Notes: generated from the sequence alone by a model not told the origin. Positions 24,903 through 34,624 are shown, counted from the stretch's first letter. The stretch: DNA of 64,000 nt from Pseudomonas sp. IB20 (GCF_009707325.1 NZ_CP046103.1:310001-374000); one strand, 5' to 3'. Made by a program: numbers and translations.

Positions 24903-26339
24903 TCAGCCCTCATCACCCTCATCTTCATCCCCGCCATCCACCTTCATCCCCAGCTCCTTGATCTTGCGCGTCAGGGTATTACGGCCCCAGCCCAGCAGCA
25001 CGGCGGCGTCGCGGCGGCGGCCGGCGGTGTGCTTCAAGGCGGTTTCGATCATGATTCGCTCGAACGCCGGCACGGCGCTGTCGAGCAGGTTCGACTGGCC
25101 ACGCGCCAAGGCCTGATCTGCCCATTGGCGCAGCGCCTGTTCCCAGTTGGTCACAGGGGCTGAGTCCTGCGGCAGGCTGAGCAGCTCCGGCGGCAGGTCG
25201 CTGATATGCACTTCGCGACCCGAAGCCATCACGGTGATCCAGCGGCAGGTGTTTTCCAGCTGGCGCACGTTACCTGGCCACGGCAGGTTCTTGAGGTATT
25301 CCTCAGTCTCGCTTTTCAGCAGCTTCGGCTCGACGGCCAGCTCCTGCGCGGCGCGGCTGAGGAAGTGGCGGGCCAGGGTCGGGATGTCTTCGCGACGGTC
25401 CGACATGCGTGGGATATGGATACGGATCACGTTCAGACGGTGGAACAAGTCTTCACGGAATTTGCCCGCGTGCACCAGGGTTTCGAGGTTCTGGTGGGTC
25501 GCCGCGATGATGCGCACGTCGACCTTGACCGGCGTGTGCCCGCCAACGCGATAGAACTCGCCGTCGGCCAATACGCGCAGCAAGCGGGTCTGGGTGTCGG
25601 CCGGCATGTCGCCGATCTCATCCAGGAACAGCGTACCGCCGTCGGCCTGTTCAAAGCGGCCGCGACGCAGGTTGGCGGCACCGGTGAAGGCGCCTTTCTC
25701 ATGGCCGAACAGCTCGGATTCCATCAAATCCTTGGGAATCGCCGCCATGTTCAGCGCGATAAACGGCGAGGCCGCCCGTGGGCTGTGGCGGTGCAGTGCA
25801 TGCGCCACCAGCTCTTTACCGGTGCCCGACTCGCCGTTGATCAGCACGGTGATGTTGGAGTGGCTCAAGCGCCCGATGGCGCGAAACACTTCCTGCATCG
25901 CCGGCGCTTCGCCGATGATTTCCGGGGTGCGGGTCAGGGCGGGTGGGGCTTGCTGGTTCTGTTGTTCCTGGGCGTGCTGGTTGGCGCGCTTGACCAGCGC
26001 CACCGCCTCATCCACGTCGAACGGCTTGGGCAGGTATTCAAAGGCGCCGCCTTGATAGGACGCGACAGCGCTGTCCAGGTCCGAGTGCGCGGTCATGATG
26101 ATCACCGGCAGGCGCGGGTGCTGCTCACGGATGCGCGCGAGCAAGTCCAGGCCACTGGCGCCGGGCATGCGGATGTCGGAGATGATCACGTCCGGCTGCT
26201 GGCGCGCCAGGCGGCTCATCACGCCGTCGGCGCTGTCGAAGCTCTGAGTGGTCATGCCTTCCTGTTGCAAGGCTTTCTCGAGGACCCAGCGGATAGAACG
26301 GTCGTCATCGACGATCCAGACAGTTTCACTACGGCTCAT
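24903..26339 (-). CDS. ntrC: Nitrogen regulation response regulator NtrC
   Basis: 478 residues. It has a receiver domain (1-120, phosphoacceptor Asp55 in IISDIRMPG), a sigma54-interacting AAA+ domain (about 140-375, Walker A GESGTGKE and the GAFTGA loop) and a Fis-type helix-turn-helix at the C-terminus (RRRDAAVLLGWGRNTLTRKIKELG). It activates sigma54 promoters under nitrogen limitation. Its start overlaps the ntrB stop by ATGA. Its presumed targets in this window are glnA and the NrsZ-like RNA. Confidence 0.97.
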   Translation of the reverse strand: MSRSETVWIVDDDRSIRWVLEKALQQEGMTTQSFDSADGVMSRLARQQPDVIISDIRMPGASGLDLLARIREQHPRLPVIIMTAHSDLDSAVASYQGGAFEYLPKPFDVDEAVALVKRANQHAQEQQNQQAPPALTRTPEIIGEAPAMQEVFRAIGRLSHSNITVLINGESGTGKELVAHALHRHSPRAASPFIALNMAAIPKDLMESELFGHEKGAFTGAANLRRGRFEQADGGTLFLDEIGDMPADTQTRLLRVLADGEFYRVGGHTPVKVDVRIIAATHQNLETLVHAGKFREDLFHRLNVIRIHIPRMSDRREDIPTLARHFLSRAAQELAVEPKLLKSETEEYLKNLPWPGNVRQLENTCRWITVMASGREVHISDLPPELLSLPQDSAPVTNWEQALRQWADQALARGQSNLLDSAVPAFERIMIETALKHTAGRRRDAAVLLGWGRNTLTRKIKELGMKVDGGDEDEGDEG

Positions 26340-27421
26340 GTCGATGGGGCTCCTTGTTCCAGAGGCAGAAAGATCGAGAACGTGGTGTGGCCGGGATGGC
26401 TTTCACATTCGATCAAGCCCTGGTGCTGGCTGATGATGTTCTGAGTAATGGCCAGGCCCAGCCCGGTACCGTCCGGGCGGCCGCTGACCATGGGAAAGAA
26501 AATGGTTTCCTGCAGTTCCGCAGGAATGCCCGGGCCGTTGTCGATGATCTCGACTTTGGTCACCAGGCGATGGCGCACATGGCCGATGGTGAACTGGCGC
26601 AGGGCGCGGGTGCGCAGGCTGATGCGGCCCAGGCGCAGCTCGTTCTGGCTGCTGATGGCCTGCATGGCGTTGCGCACGATATTGAGCACCGCCTGGATCA
26701 TCTGTTCGCGGTCGATCAACACGTCGGGAATGCTTGGGTCGTAGTCGCGCACCAGGGTGATGCAGCCTTGGCTTTCGGCCTCGACCAGTTGGCAGACGCG
26801 CTCCAGCACCTCGTGCACGTTGGTCATCGCCAGCGATGGCAACTTGTTGGAGCCGAGCATGCGGTCCACCAGGTTACGCAAGCGGTCGGCCTCCTCGATG
26901 ATGACGTTGGTGTAGTCCTTGAGGTGCTCCTCCGGCAGTTCGCGGGCCAGCAGTTGCGCGGCGCCGCGAATCCCGCCCAACGGGTTCTTGATCTCGTGGG
27001 CCAGGCCACGCACCAGCATCTTGCTGGTTTCCTGCTTGGACAGCTGCGCTTCTTCCTTGGTGATGCGCAGCAGGCGGTCACGTGGGTGCACTTCGAGCAG
27101 CAGCAGGGTGGTGCCGTTGCTCAGGATCGGGGTCACGGCGTAGTCGACCGTCAGCGTCTGGCCGGTGAGGGCGGTGAGCATCGCTTCGCGCTTGGTGAAC
27201 GGGTGTGCCTGCTCCACCGCCTGGCGCAAAGAACTCAAGGCTTCGGCCGACTCGGTGAACAATTCGCTGATGAACTGCCCATGGCTGCGCTGGCCGCTGA
27301 TGGCCAGGAGCATCTCCGCCGCCGGGTTCATGTACTCAAGACGCAGGTCATCATTGAGCAGAATGGTCGCGGTGGTCAGGTTGTCGAGTAACAAACGGTG
27401 CAGTGCATCGCTGATGGTCAT
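26336..27421 (-). CDS. ntrB: Nitrogen sensor histidine kinase NtrB
   Basis: 361 residues, cytosolic. An N-terminal PAS domain (about 10-115), the HisKA H-box with His142 in RGLAHEIKNPLGG, and the ATPase N and G boxes (NIVRNAMQA; DNGPGI; DGTGLGLAI) are visible. It phosphorylates NtrC when nitrogen is scarce and PII (GlnB) is uridylylated. There are no membrane segments, as expected. Coupled to ntrC by a four-base overlap. No glnA-ntrBC linkage: four genes or elements lie in between. Confidence 0.97.
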   Translation of the reverse strand: MTISDALHRLLLDNLTTATILLNDDLRLEYMNPAAEMLLAISGQRSHGQFISELFTESAEALSSLRQAVEQAHPFTKREAMLTALTGQTLTVDYAVTPILSNGTTLLLLEVHPRDRLLRITKEEAQLSKQETSKMLVRGLAHEIKNPLGGIRGAAQLLARELPEEHLKDYTNVIIEEADRLRNLVDRMLGSNKLPSLAMTNVHEVLERVCQLVEAESQGCITLVRDYDPSIPDVLIDREQMIQAVLNIVRNAMQAISSQNELRLGRISLRTRALRQFTIGHVRHRLVTKVEIIDNGPGIPAELQETIFFPMVSGRPDGTGLGLAITQNIISQHQGLIECESHPGHTTFSIFLPLEQGAPST

Positions 27422-27508
27422 CAGGACCTCTTTTGGAGCAAGGCGCGGGCTTGAGGCACACGCTGATACAAGGAAAATGCAAAAACCAAACCAAGGCTCC
27501 GAAAAGAA

Positions 27509-27539
27509 GCCTTAAACCCCTGAAATAGGGGTTTAAGGC
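27509..27539 (-). terminator. Perfect 13-bp hairpin upstream of ntrB
   Basis: Arms GCCTTAAACCCCT and AGGGGTTTAAGGC with a 5-nt loop. On the minus strand it is followed by TTCTTTTC, so it may end transcription from the chorismate mutase gene before ntrB. The roughly 385-bp gap 27422-27807 otherwise holds only a REPIN. Confidence 0.6.
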
Positions 27540-27700
27540 GCGAAACTGTGGCGTTCTGCCAGCTTGTTCGGGAAGAATCGAACCAAAATGGGCTGGGCAG
27601 ATGGGAAGCGTGCAGGCTATCGCACCAATATAGTGCGGTTTTGTGAAACCTGTTCAGGAAGTGAGGGCTGGCGATGAATTGGCATGAGTATCTAGGTCAA

Positions 27701-27786
27701 TGTGGGAGCTGGCTTGCCTGCGATAGCAATTGTGGATAGCAATATTGAATGTGCCGACGCTATCGCAGGCAAGCCAGCTCCCACAG
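27701..27786. repeat. REPIN, ctggcttgcctgcgat type
   Basis: Inverted arms tgtgggagctggcttgcctgcgatagc and its complement with about 35 bp between. It lies immediately 3' of the chorismate mutase gene. Confidence 0.85.
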
Positions 27787-27807
27787 TTCTGATTGGGTTT
27801 GCAGTCT

Positions 27808-28344
27808 TTAACCTTTGTAGATGCACAGCTCAGCGGTGGCGCGGATCATCGCCAGTTGGCGCATTGGTTCGTTCTGTGGCTCATGGACGGCTTGCGTCAA
27901 CCATTGCGGGCACTGTGGGTCGGTGCGCTGTGGGGTGAAGTCCGCAAGCTGCTGGAGCAGGCGTTTTTGCAGTTGATCCAGCTGCGGACGAATCTGCTTC
28001 ACCAGGTCCGGGCGCGGGTTGTCGGGCGCTTTGCCTTGGAACTGCCAGTCGGATAGATGGGTGTATTGCACCAACTTATTGGCTTCGATCTGCGCCGAGA
28101 AAAATTGCTCGGCGGCGGCGGGGTCCAGTTTGTAAGTAGGCGCCTGGGCGACGACGCTGGCGATCACTTCCTGTTCGCGCTTCTTGTCCTCTACGGGCTT
28201 GTGGCTGTCCCATTTGCTCAGGGCAACCTGGTCGGCGATCTCCAGGCGCTCGGCGATGCTGTTGAGCAGAGGCTCCAGGGTGGGCGGCGCGGCGCTCGCA
28301 CTGGCGCTGATAAATAACAAAGCGAACACAAGTCGATGTTTCAA
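27808..28344 (-). CDS. Periplasmic (secreted) chorismate mutase, AroQ-gamma class
   Basis: 178 residues starting from TTG (28344), chosen because AGGAG lies 7 nt upstream and it gives a good signal peptide (MKHRLVFALLFISASASAA). The helical core ERLEIADQVALSKWDSHKPVEDKKREQEV carries the Arg/Lys/Glu pattern of AroQ mutases, followed by a C-terminal extension with two Cys (CPQW, ELCIYKG). It converts chorismate to prephenate outside the cytoplasm; the physiological role of this exported class is unclear. It is flanked by REPINs on both sides. Confidence 0.85.
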   Translation of the reverse strand: MKHRLVFALLFISASASAAPPTLEPLLNSIAERLEIADQVALSKWDSHKPVEDKKREQEVIASVVAQAPTYKLDPAAAEQFFSAQIEANKLVQYTHLSDWQFQGKAPDNPRPDLVKQIRPQLDQLQKRLLQQLADFTPQRTDPQCPQWLTQAVHEPQNEPMRQLAMIRATAELCIYKG

Positions 28345-28354
28345 AGCAGATCTC

Positions 28355-28443
28355 CTGTGGGAGCTGGCTTGCCTGCGATGCGGGCAACTCGGTACAGCAG
28401 GTATACCCAGCTGATGCTATCGCAGGCAAGCCAGCGCCCACAT
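28355..28443. repeat. REPIN adjoining the chorismate mutase start
   Basis: Inverted arms ctgtgggagctggcttgcctgcgatgc and its complement. Its left edge (minus strand ...cccacag) runs straight into the gag of the ribosome-binding site of the TTG-started gene. Confidence 0.85.
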
Positions 28444-28527
28444 GTTGATTGGGTTTGCAGGTTGGGGGCGGTGTCAGTCAGAGGCTACCTTAACTTGCGT
28501 GCTTGCCTACAGGTGAGCCAGAATCCG

Positions 28528-28733
28528 CCGGCTTGTACGGCTGGCTTGTCGTCTTTAAGGTTGCTCGGTCGCTGCTCATCAGCGATCAGGTTTAGTAGCC
28601 TGGATTCGAATTGTAGGTCGTGCATTCTCCATCAGTCCAGGGCATCCTCGGATGCGCCGGGCTTCTACATTCACCGGTCTACTAACCTGCGCACAGCCGC
28701 CACCCTTTCGTTTAGTAGCGAAGCGAAGGCGGC
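28528..28733 (+). ncRNA. Structured 5' leader of the DUF6124 gene (candidate cis-regulatory RNA)
   Basis: Hairpins seen in order: GCCG/CGGC (28528-28542); GGTCGCTG-CTCAT-CAGCGATC (28567-28587, one wobble); CAGG-TTTAGTAG-CCTG (28587-28602); GCATC-CTCG-GATGC (28642-28655); CCGG/CCGG (28657-28677); and GCCGCC/GGCGGC (28696-28733) with an inner CTTTCG-TTTAGTAG-CGAAG. The octamer TTTAGTAG is the loop of two separate hairpins. CTACTAA at 28679-28685 can pair with either loop. The last hairpin ends 7 bp before the GAGGA ribosome-binding site. This suggests alternative folds, but expression and function are not shown by sequence alone. Confidence 0.55.
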
Positions 28734-28753
28734 CTCATTGAGGAATGTAGAAA

Positions 28754-28993
28754 ATGTTCAAACCAACCCCAAATCCACCTCCATCCGTCTTCACCATCGA
28801 TCCCGGTAGCGACGACGAGTCCCTGCTGGTCAACAGCTTCGAAGCCTTCTCCTCGGTCAGCACCTTGTTGCTTGATTTGTCCGAGGCGCTGGAAGGCAAA
28901 CACCGCGATACGGTTCTGGCGATTCACCAGCTCAGTGCCTTGGGCACCTTGATGATTGCCAAGATGCTCGACCGCCACGCCCCGGCCCGCTGA
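28754..28993 (+). CDS. DUF6124 family small protein
   Basis: 79 residues. Start MFKPTPNPPPSVFTIDPG, then a helical part (DESLLVNSFEAFSSVSTLLLDLSEALEGKHRDTV, AIHQLSALGTLMIAKMLDRH). This resembles the C-terminal part of the Pseudomonas DUF6124 family, but the usual middle section with the AAERALD-like helix is absent, so it is a short form. GAGGA lies 9 nt upstream. There is no signal peptide. Function unknown. A shared bidirectional terminator separates it from convergent glnA. Confidence 0.75.
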   Translation: MFKPTPNPPPSVFTIDPGSDDESLLVNSFEAFSSVSTLLLDLSEALEGKHRDTVLAIHQLSALGTLMIAKMLDRHAPAR

Positions 28994-29002
28994 ACCCCAG
29001 GC

Positions 29003-29034
29003 AAAAAAAAGACCTCCCGAAGGAGGTCTTTTTT
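29003..29034. terminator. Bidirectional terminator between DUF6124 gene and glnA
   Basis: GACCTCC-CGAA-GGAGGTC is flanked by an A-run on the left and a T-run on the right, so it can stop transcripts from both convergent genes. Confidence 0.92.
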
Positions 29035-29064
29035 CATCACGCCACGTTAAGCAGCGCTACCGGA

Positions 29065-30471
29065 TCAGCAGCTGTAGTACAGCTCGTATTCCAGTGGGTG
29101 TACGAAGGTGCGTACTTTGATTTCTTCTTCGCTTTTCAGCTCGATGTAGGCATCGATGAAGTCGTCGCTGAATACGCCGCCTTTGGTCAGGAACGCACGG
29201 CCCTTGTCCAGCTCTTCCAGGGCTTCTTTCAGGCTGCCGCACACTTGTGGGATCTCTTTGGCCTCTTCAGGCGGCAGGTCGTACAAGTTTTTGTCGGCGG
29301 CGTCGCCTGGGTGGATCTTGTTCTGGATACCGTCCAGGCCAGCCATGACCAGGGCAGCGAAAGCCAGGTACGGGTTAGCTGCTGGGTCCGGGAAGCGCGC
29401 TTCGATACGGCGAGCGCGTGGGCTGGACACGTAAGGAATACGGATCGAGGCGGAACGGTTGCGAGCCGAGTAGGCCAGCATTACCGGCGCTTCGAAACCT
29501 GGGACCAGACGCTTGTAGGAGTTGGTCGACGGGTTGGTGAAGCCGTTCAGGGCCTTACCGTGCTTGATGATACCGCCGATGAAGTACAGGGCGGTGTCGG
29601 ACAGGCCGGCATAACCTTCGCCAGCGAAGGTGTTCTTGCCATCTTTGGCGATGGACAGGTGAACGTGCATACCCGAACCGTTATCGCCATACAGCGGCTT
29701 AGGCATGAAGGTAGCGGTACGGCCGTAGGCATCAGCCACGTTGTGTACGCAGTACTTCAGGGTCTGAACTTCGTCAGCCTTGGCCACCAGGGTGTTGAAC
29801 TTCACACCGATTTCGTTCTGGCCGGCAGTCGCCACTTCGTGGTGGTGAACTTCGATGACCAAGCCCATTTCTTCCATGGCGTTGCACATGGAGGTACGGA
29901 TTTCGTGGTCGTGGTCGAATGGCGGAACTGGGAAGTAGCCACCTTTGATGCCTGGACGGTGGCCTTTGTTGCCGCCTTCGATGTCCTGGTCGGACATCCA
30001 CGAACCTTGTTCAGAGAAGATCTTGAACATGGAGCCGGAGATGTCGGACTTGAACTTGACCGAATCAAAGATGAAGAATTCTGGCTCTGGGCCAACGAAT
30101 ACGGTGTCGCCGATACCGGTCGACTTCAGGTATTCCTCGGCACGCTTGGCGATCGCACGTGGGTCGCGGTCGTAGCCTTGCATGGTCGAAGGCTCGATCA
30201 CGTCGCAGACGATGATCAGGGTTGGGTCTTCGGTGAACGGGTCGAGAACGGCAGTGCTGTCGTCCGGCATCAGGATCATGTCGGAAGCTTCGATGCCTTT
30301 CCAGCCAGCAATGGAGGAACCGTCGAACATTTTGCCTTCTTCGAAGAAAGCATCATCCAGCGCGTCGCGAGCCGGCATGGTCACGTGGTGCTGAGTACCT
30401 TTAGTGTCCGTGAAGCGCAGATCAATCCATTTAACGTCATGATCTTTGATGAGTTGAACCGACTTCGACAT
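29065..30471 (-). CDS. glnA: Glutamine synthetase, type I
   Basis: 468 residues from the ATG at 30471 with GGAGGA in front. It joins ammonia to glutamate. The beta-grasp start [14 protein letters not shown] and the latch segment [13 protein letters not shown] are present, with metal/ATP site motifs [10 protein letters not shown] and [17 protein letters not shown]. The adenylylation loop NLYDLPPEE supplies the regulatory Tyr. A sigma54-type promoter lies about 90 bp upstream of the start codon. Confidence 0.98.
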   Translation of the reverse strand: MSKSVQLIKDHDVKWIDLRFTDTKGTQHHVTMPARDALDDAFFEEGKMFDGSSIAGWKGIEASDMILMPDDSTAVLDPFTEDPTLIIVCDVIEPSTMQGYDRDPRAIAKRAEEYLKSTGIGDTVFVGPEPEFFIFDSVKFKSDISGSMFKIFSEQGSWMSDQDIEGGNKGHRPGIKGGYFPVPPFDHDHEIRTSMCNAMEEMGLVIEVHHHEVATAGQNEIGVKFNTLVAKADEVQTLKYCVHNVADAYGRTATFMPKPLYGDNGSGMHVHLSIAKDGKNTFAGEGYAGLSDTALYFIGGIIKHGKALNGFTNPSTNSYKRLVPGFEAPVMLAYSARNRSASIRIPYVSSPRARRIEARFPDPAANPYLAFAALVMAGLDGIQNKIHPGDAADKNLYDLPPEEAKEIPQVCGSLKEALEELDKGRAFLTKGGVFSDDFIDAYIELKSEEEIKVRTFVHPLEYELYYSC

Positions 30472-30573
30472 GGTGTCCTCCGGGTGGCTTCGGGCTGGGG
30501 TAGTGGAGTTAGCCCTTAGAATGTGGGTGATGCCGGCGCGAATACTCGACCAAGGCAACCTGCCTCACAAGAG

Positions 30574-30589
30574 AGCAAATTGCATGCCA
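30574..30589 (-). promoter_or_regulatory. Sigma54 (-24/-12) promoter of glnA
   Basis: The minus strand reads TGGCATGCAATTTGCT, a full match to TGGCAYR-N4-TTGCW, with a predicted start near 30563. NtrC-like half sites (GGTGCA at 30633-30638; GGTGC near 30704) lie upstream. Confidence 0.88.
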
Positions 30590-30735
30590 GTGCGCCAACA
30601 TGGCCTTTTTGCCTCAAAATGGCCCCTATAACGGTGCAATCCGCTGAAGCGGAATAATTAACGCACTGCAATGTAGCGTTAATTTGCGCAAATGACCCGT
30701 TTTGGTGCGCGGTATCGTCAATGCATATTAACTGG

Positions 30736-30763
30736 TTAAACCTTGAGCGATTTCCGCTATAAT
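30736..30763 (+). promoter_or_regulatory. Probable promoter of thiI
   Basis: TATAAT at 30758-30763 with a weak -35 (TTAAAC) 16 bp upstream, about 43 bp ahead of the thiI ATG. The 334-bp glnA/thiI intergenic region otherwise carries glnA control sites. Confidence 0.5.
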
Positions 30764-30805
30764 CCGCGCCCCCCTTTTTCAGCAGGCCCGGCGCGCGCTG
30801 TTTCC

Positions 30806-32260
30806 ATGAAATTAATCGTTAAAGTGTTCCCCGAGATCACCATCAAAAGCCGACCGGTACGGATGCGTTTCATCCGTCAGTTGGCCAAGAACATCCGTGC
30901 CGTGCTCCGTTACTTGGACCCGGCTGTGGTGGTGAACGGCGTGTGGGACAACCTCGAGCTGGAAACCCGTGTCACCGACGCCAAAGCCTTGAAGGACATG
31001 ACCGAGCGCCTGAGCTGCATGCCGGGCATCGCGCATTTCCTGCAGGTGGATGAGTACCCGCTGGGCGACTTCGACGACATCACCGAAAAGTGCAAACTGC
31101 ATTTCGGCACAGAGTTAGAAGGCAAGATTTTTTCGGTGCGCTGCAAGCGCGCCGGCAAGCACACCTTCACCTCCATGGACGTCGAGAAATACGTCGGCAG
31201 CAAGCTGCGTCGCGAGTGCGGCGCCGCCGGAATTTCCCTGAAAGCGCCGCAAATTGAAGTGCGCATGGAAATTCGCGACCAACGGTTGTTTGTGATCCAC
31301 AGCCAGCACAACAGCATTGGCGGCTACCCGTTGGGCGCCCTGGAACAGACCCTGGTACTGATGTCCGGCGGTTTCGATTCCACAGTGGCGGCCTACCAGA
31401 TCATGCGCCGCGGCCTGATGAGCCACTTCTGCTTCTTTAATCTGGGCGGGCGTGCACACGAATTGGGCGTGATGGAAGTCGCGCACTTTATCTGGAAGAA
31501 GTACGGCAGCTCCCAGCGCGTGCTATTCGTAAGCGTACCGTTCGAGGAAGTGCTGGGCGAAATTCTCGGCAAAGTCGATAACAGTCATATGGGCGTAGTA
31601 TTGAAGCGTATGATGTTGCGCGCTGCGTCCCGAATCGCCGATCAGTTGCAGATCGACGCGCTGGTGACCGGCGAAGCGATCTCCCAGGTTTCCAGCCAGA
31701 CGCTGCCGAACCTGTCGCTGATTGACTGCGTGACCGAAAAGCTGGTGCTGCGCCCGCTGATTGCCAGTCACAAGCAGGACATCATCGACCTGGCCGAAGA
31801 AATCGGCACGGCGGATTTCGCCAAGCACATGCCTGAATATTGCGGGGTCATCTCGGTGAACCCCAAGACCCACGCCAAGCGCAACCGCGTGGAGTACGAA
31901 GAACAACAGTTCGATATGGCGATTCTGGAGCGTGCGCTCGAGAACGCCAAAATGGTCCCGATCGATCGCGTAATCGACGAACTGGGCCAAGACGTGCAAA
32001 TCGAAGAAGTCAGCGAAGCCCTGGCCGGCCAGATTGTCGTCGACATCCGTCACCCGGATGCCGCGGAAGATGAGCCGCTGGAAATCACTGGCATCGACGT
32101 GCAAGCGCTGCCGTTCTACGCATTGAACGCGCGTTTCAAGGAACTGGATAACAGCCGTCAGTACCTGCTGTATTGCGACAAAGGCGTGATGAGTCGCCTG
32201 CATGCCCACCATTTGCTCAGTGAGGGGCATGCCAATGTGCGCGTTTATCGACCGAGCTAA
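30806..32260 (+). CDS. thiI: tRNA 4-thiouridine synthase / thiamine sulfurtransferase ThiI
   Basis: 484 residues from the ATG at 30806 ([19 protein letters not shown]). Domains in order: N-terminal ferredoxin-like and THUMP region (1-165), PP-loop ATPase with SGGFDST near 187, and a C-terminal rhodanese domain with the persulfide Cys in [14 protein letters not shown]. It makes s4U8 in tRNA and passes sulfur for the thiamine thiazole. The rhodanese extension is the gammaproteobacterial form. It stands alone, divergent from glnA. Confidence 0.96.
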   Translation: MKLIVKVFPEITIKSRPVRMRFIRQLAKNIRAVLRYLDPAVVVNGVWDNLELETRVTDAKALKDMTERLSCMPGIAHFLQVDEYPLGDFDDITEKCKLHFGTELEGKIFSVRCKRAGKHTFTSMDVEKYVGSKLRRECGAAGISLKAPQIEVRMEIRDQRLFVIHSQHNSIGGYPLGALEQTLVLMSGGFDSTVAAYQIMRRGLMSHFCFFNLGGRAHELGVMEVAHFIWKKYGSSQRVLFVSVPFEEVLGEILGKVDNSHMGVVLKRMMLRAASRIADQLQIDALVTGEAISQVSSQTLPNLSLIDCVTEKLVLRPLIASHKQDIIDLAEEIGTADFAKHMPEYCGVISVNPKTHAKRNRVEYEEQQFDMAILERALENAKMVPIDRVIDELGQDVQIEEVSEALAGQIVVDIRHPDAAEDEPLEITGIDVQALPFYALNARFKELDNSRQYLLYCDKGVMSRLHAHHLLSEGHANVRVYRPS

Positions 32261-32399
32261 GAGCCCGGGGCTGTTTGCCTGTGGCCTGCGTCACCGGCCC
32301 CCCGACTCTGCCGTCAAGCTGTAACGGCAAGGCCTGACTCTACTGTTAATCGCTGCCACGACCTGTCAGCACACCGAATCCTCTGATCGAGATACACAA

Positions 32400-34220
32400 G
32401 TGATCGAAAATCTACGTAACATCGCCATCATTGCTCACGTTGACCATGGTAAAACCACCCTGGTAGACAAACTCCTGCGTCAATCCGGCACCCTGGAGCG
32501 CAACGAGCTCAACGACGAGCGCGTGATGGACTCCAACGACCAGGAAAAAGAGCGCGGTATTACCATCCTGGCTAAAAACACCGCTATCAACTGGAACGGC
32601 TACCACATCAACATCGTGGACACCCCGGGCCACGCCGACTTCGGCGGTGAAGTTGAACGTGTAATGTCGATGGTTGACTCCGTTCTGCTGCTGGTTGATG
32701 CCCAAGACGGCCCTATGCCGCAAACCCGTTTCGTGACCAAGAAGGCTTTCGAAGCCGGCCTGCGTCCGATCGTGTGCATCAACAAGGTTGACCGTCCAGG
32801 CGCGCGTCCGGACTGGGTTCTGGACCAGATTTTCGACCTGTTCGACAACCTGGGTGCAACCGAAGAGCAGCTTGATTTCCAAGTGATCTACGCCTCTGCC
32901 CTGAACGGTATTGCCGGTCTGGAACACACCGCCATGGCGGAAGACATGACCCCGCTGTACCAGGCGATCGTTGACCACGTTCCACCGCCGAAGGTTGACC
33001 GTGAAGGCCCGTTCCAGATGCAAATCTCGGCACTGGACTACAACAGCTTCCTGGGTGTTATCGGCGTTGGCCGTATCGCTCGTGGTAGCGTCAAGCCGAA
33101 CACTCCGGTTGTTGCTATCGGTGCCGACGGTAAGAAGCGTAACGGTCGTATCCTGAAACTGATGGGTCACCACGGTCTGCACCGTATCGACGTTGAAGAA
33201 GCTTTCGCAGGCGACATCGTGTGCGTCAGCGGTATGGACTCGCTGTTCATCTCCGACACCCTGTGCCAGCCGGACACTGTCGAGGCGATGAAGCCTCTGA
33301 CCGTTGACGAGCCAACCGTTTCCATGACCTTCCAGGTAAACGACTCGCCTTTCTGCGGTAAAGAAGGCAAGTTCGTGACTTCCCGTAACATCAAGGAACG
33401 TCTGGACAAAGAGCTGCTGTACAACGTTGCACTGCGCGTTGAAGAAGGCGACTCGGCTGACAAGTTTAAGGTTTCCGGCCGTGGTGAGCTGCACCTCTCG
33501 GTACTGATTGAAACCATGCGTCGCGAAGGCTTCGAAATGGGCGTTGGTCGTCCGGAAGTGATCATCCGCCAGGTTGACGGCGTGAAGCAGGAACCGTTTG
33601 AAGACGTGACCATCGACACCCCGGAAGAATCCCAGGGCAAAGTCATGGAAGAGATGGGCCTGCGTCGCGGCGACCTGACCAACATGGTGCCGGATGGCAA
33701 AGGCCGTGTGCGTCTGGAATACAACATCCCTGCTCGTGGTCTGATCGGTTTCCGTAACCAGTTCCTGACCCTGACCAACGGTGCTGGCATCCTGACCTCG
33801 ATCTTCGATCGCTACGACACCATGAAGTCCGGCGACATGTCCGGCCGTCAGAACGGTGTTCTGGTATCGGTAGAAACCGGCAAGGCGCTGACCTACTCCC
33901 TGGAAACTCTCCAGGCGCGTGGCAAGCTGTTCGTTGAACACGGTCAAGAGATCTACAACGGTCAGATCGTTGGTCTGAACAGCCGTGACAACGACATGGG
34001 CGTCAACCCAACCAAAGGCAAGAAGCTCGACAACATGCGTGCTTCGGGTAAAGACGAAACCATCGCTCTGGTTCCACCTGTTCGCTTCACCCTGGAACAG
34101 GCTCTGGAATTCATCCAGGACGACGAGCTGTGCGAAGTTACGCCTAAGTCGATCCGCCTGCGTAAGAAGATCCTGGACGAAGGCGAGCGTACCCGCGCTG
34201 CCAAGAAAGCCAAGAACTGA
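32400..34220 (+). CDS. typA: Translational GTPase TypA/BipA
   Basis: 606 residues with a GTG start at 32400 (Met-Ile-Glu-Asn-Leu-Arg). The G1 motif is [10 protein letters not shown]3 DTPGHADF and G4 NKVD. EF-G-like domains II, III and V follow, and then the BipA-specific C-terminal domain. It acts on the 70S ribosome, notably in 50S assembly and stress or low-temperature growth. Codon usage shifts to GTT/CGT types compared with the neighbours, typical of a highly expressed gene. A strong terminator follows. Confidence 0.97.
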   Translation: MIENLRNIAIIAHVDHGKTTLVDKLLRQSGTLERNELNDERVMDSNDQEKERGITILAKNTAINWNGYHINIVDTPGHADFGGEVERVMSMVDSVLLLVDAQDGPMPQTRFVTKKAFEAGLRPIVCINKVDRPGARPDWVLDQIFDLFDNLGATEEQLDFQVIYASALNGIAGLEHTAMAEDMTPLYQAIVDHVPPPKVDREGPFQMQISALDYNSFLGVIGVGRIARGSVKPNTPVVAIGADGKKRNGRILKLMGHHGLHRIDVEEAFAGDIVCVSGMDSLFISDTLCQPDTVEAMKPLTVDEPTVSMTFQVNDSPFCGKEGKFVTSRNIKERLDKELLYNVALRVEEGDSADKFKVSGRGELHLSVLIETMRREGFEMGVGRPEVIIRQVDGVKQEPFEDVTIDTPEESQGKVMEEMGLRRGDLTNMVPDGKGRVRLEYNIPARGLIGFRNQFLTLTNGAGILTSIFDRYDTMKSGDMSGRQNGVLVSVETGKALTYSLETLQARGKLFVEHGQEIYNGQIVGLNSRDNDMGVNPTKGKKLDNMRASGKDETIALVPPVRFTLEQALEFIQDDELCEVTPKSIRLRKKILDEGERTRAAKKAKN

Positions 34221-34237
34221 GTTAACTCAGGCTGAAT

Positions 34238-34276
34238 GAAAAACGCCCCCGGTCGAAAGGCCGGGGGCGTTTTTTT
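34238..34276 (+). terminator. Intrinsic terminator of typA
   Basis: ACGCCCCCGG pairs with CCGGGGGCGT across TCGAAAGG, followed by seven T. Confidence 0.93.
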
Positions 34277-34282
34277 ATGCCT

Positions 34283-34397
34283 GATCGTTCCCACGCTCTG
34301 CGTGGGAATGTAGCTCTGGACGCTCCGCGTCCGCTCTTAAAGGCGGGACGTGGAGCGTCCCAAGAGGCGTTCCCACGCAGAGCGTGGGAACGATGAT
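34283..34397. repeat. Nested-palindrome intergenic element (gatcgttcccacgct family), copy B
   Basis: Same terminal repeats as copy A (gatcgttcccacgctctgcgtggga with its complement), with the inner ggacgctccgcgtcc / ggacgtggagcgtcc pair. Its right half is copied again at about 34486-34565 as part of a larger duplication. Confidence 0.8.
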
Positions 34398-34624
34398 CAG
34401 AACTTATCGAGGGTCTTGAACTTAGTCTCGCGCACCACTTCCTTCGGCTTATACCGGTGGTGCTGCTCGGGGCCACCCCCGGCTCCTGGACGCTCCGCGT
34501 CCGCTCTTAAAGGCGGGACGTGGAGCGTCCCAAGAGGCGTTCCCACGCAGAGCGTGGGAACGATGATCAGAACTTATCGAGGGTCTTGAACTTAGTCTCG
34601 CGCACCACTTCCTTCGGCTTATAC
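34316..34624. repeat. 139-bp direct duplication across the YkgJ-like gene end
   Basis: Bases 34316-34454 recur at 34486-34624 without visible mismatch, separated by 31 bp (34455-34485). Each copy holds the right half of the palindromic element and the last 58 bases of the YkgJ-like gene, including the stop. The outer copy is a non-functional gene tail. Confidence 0.92.
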
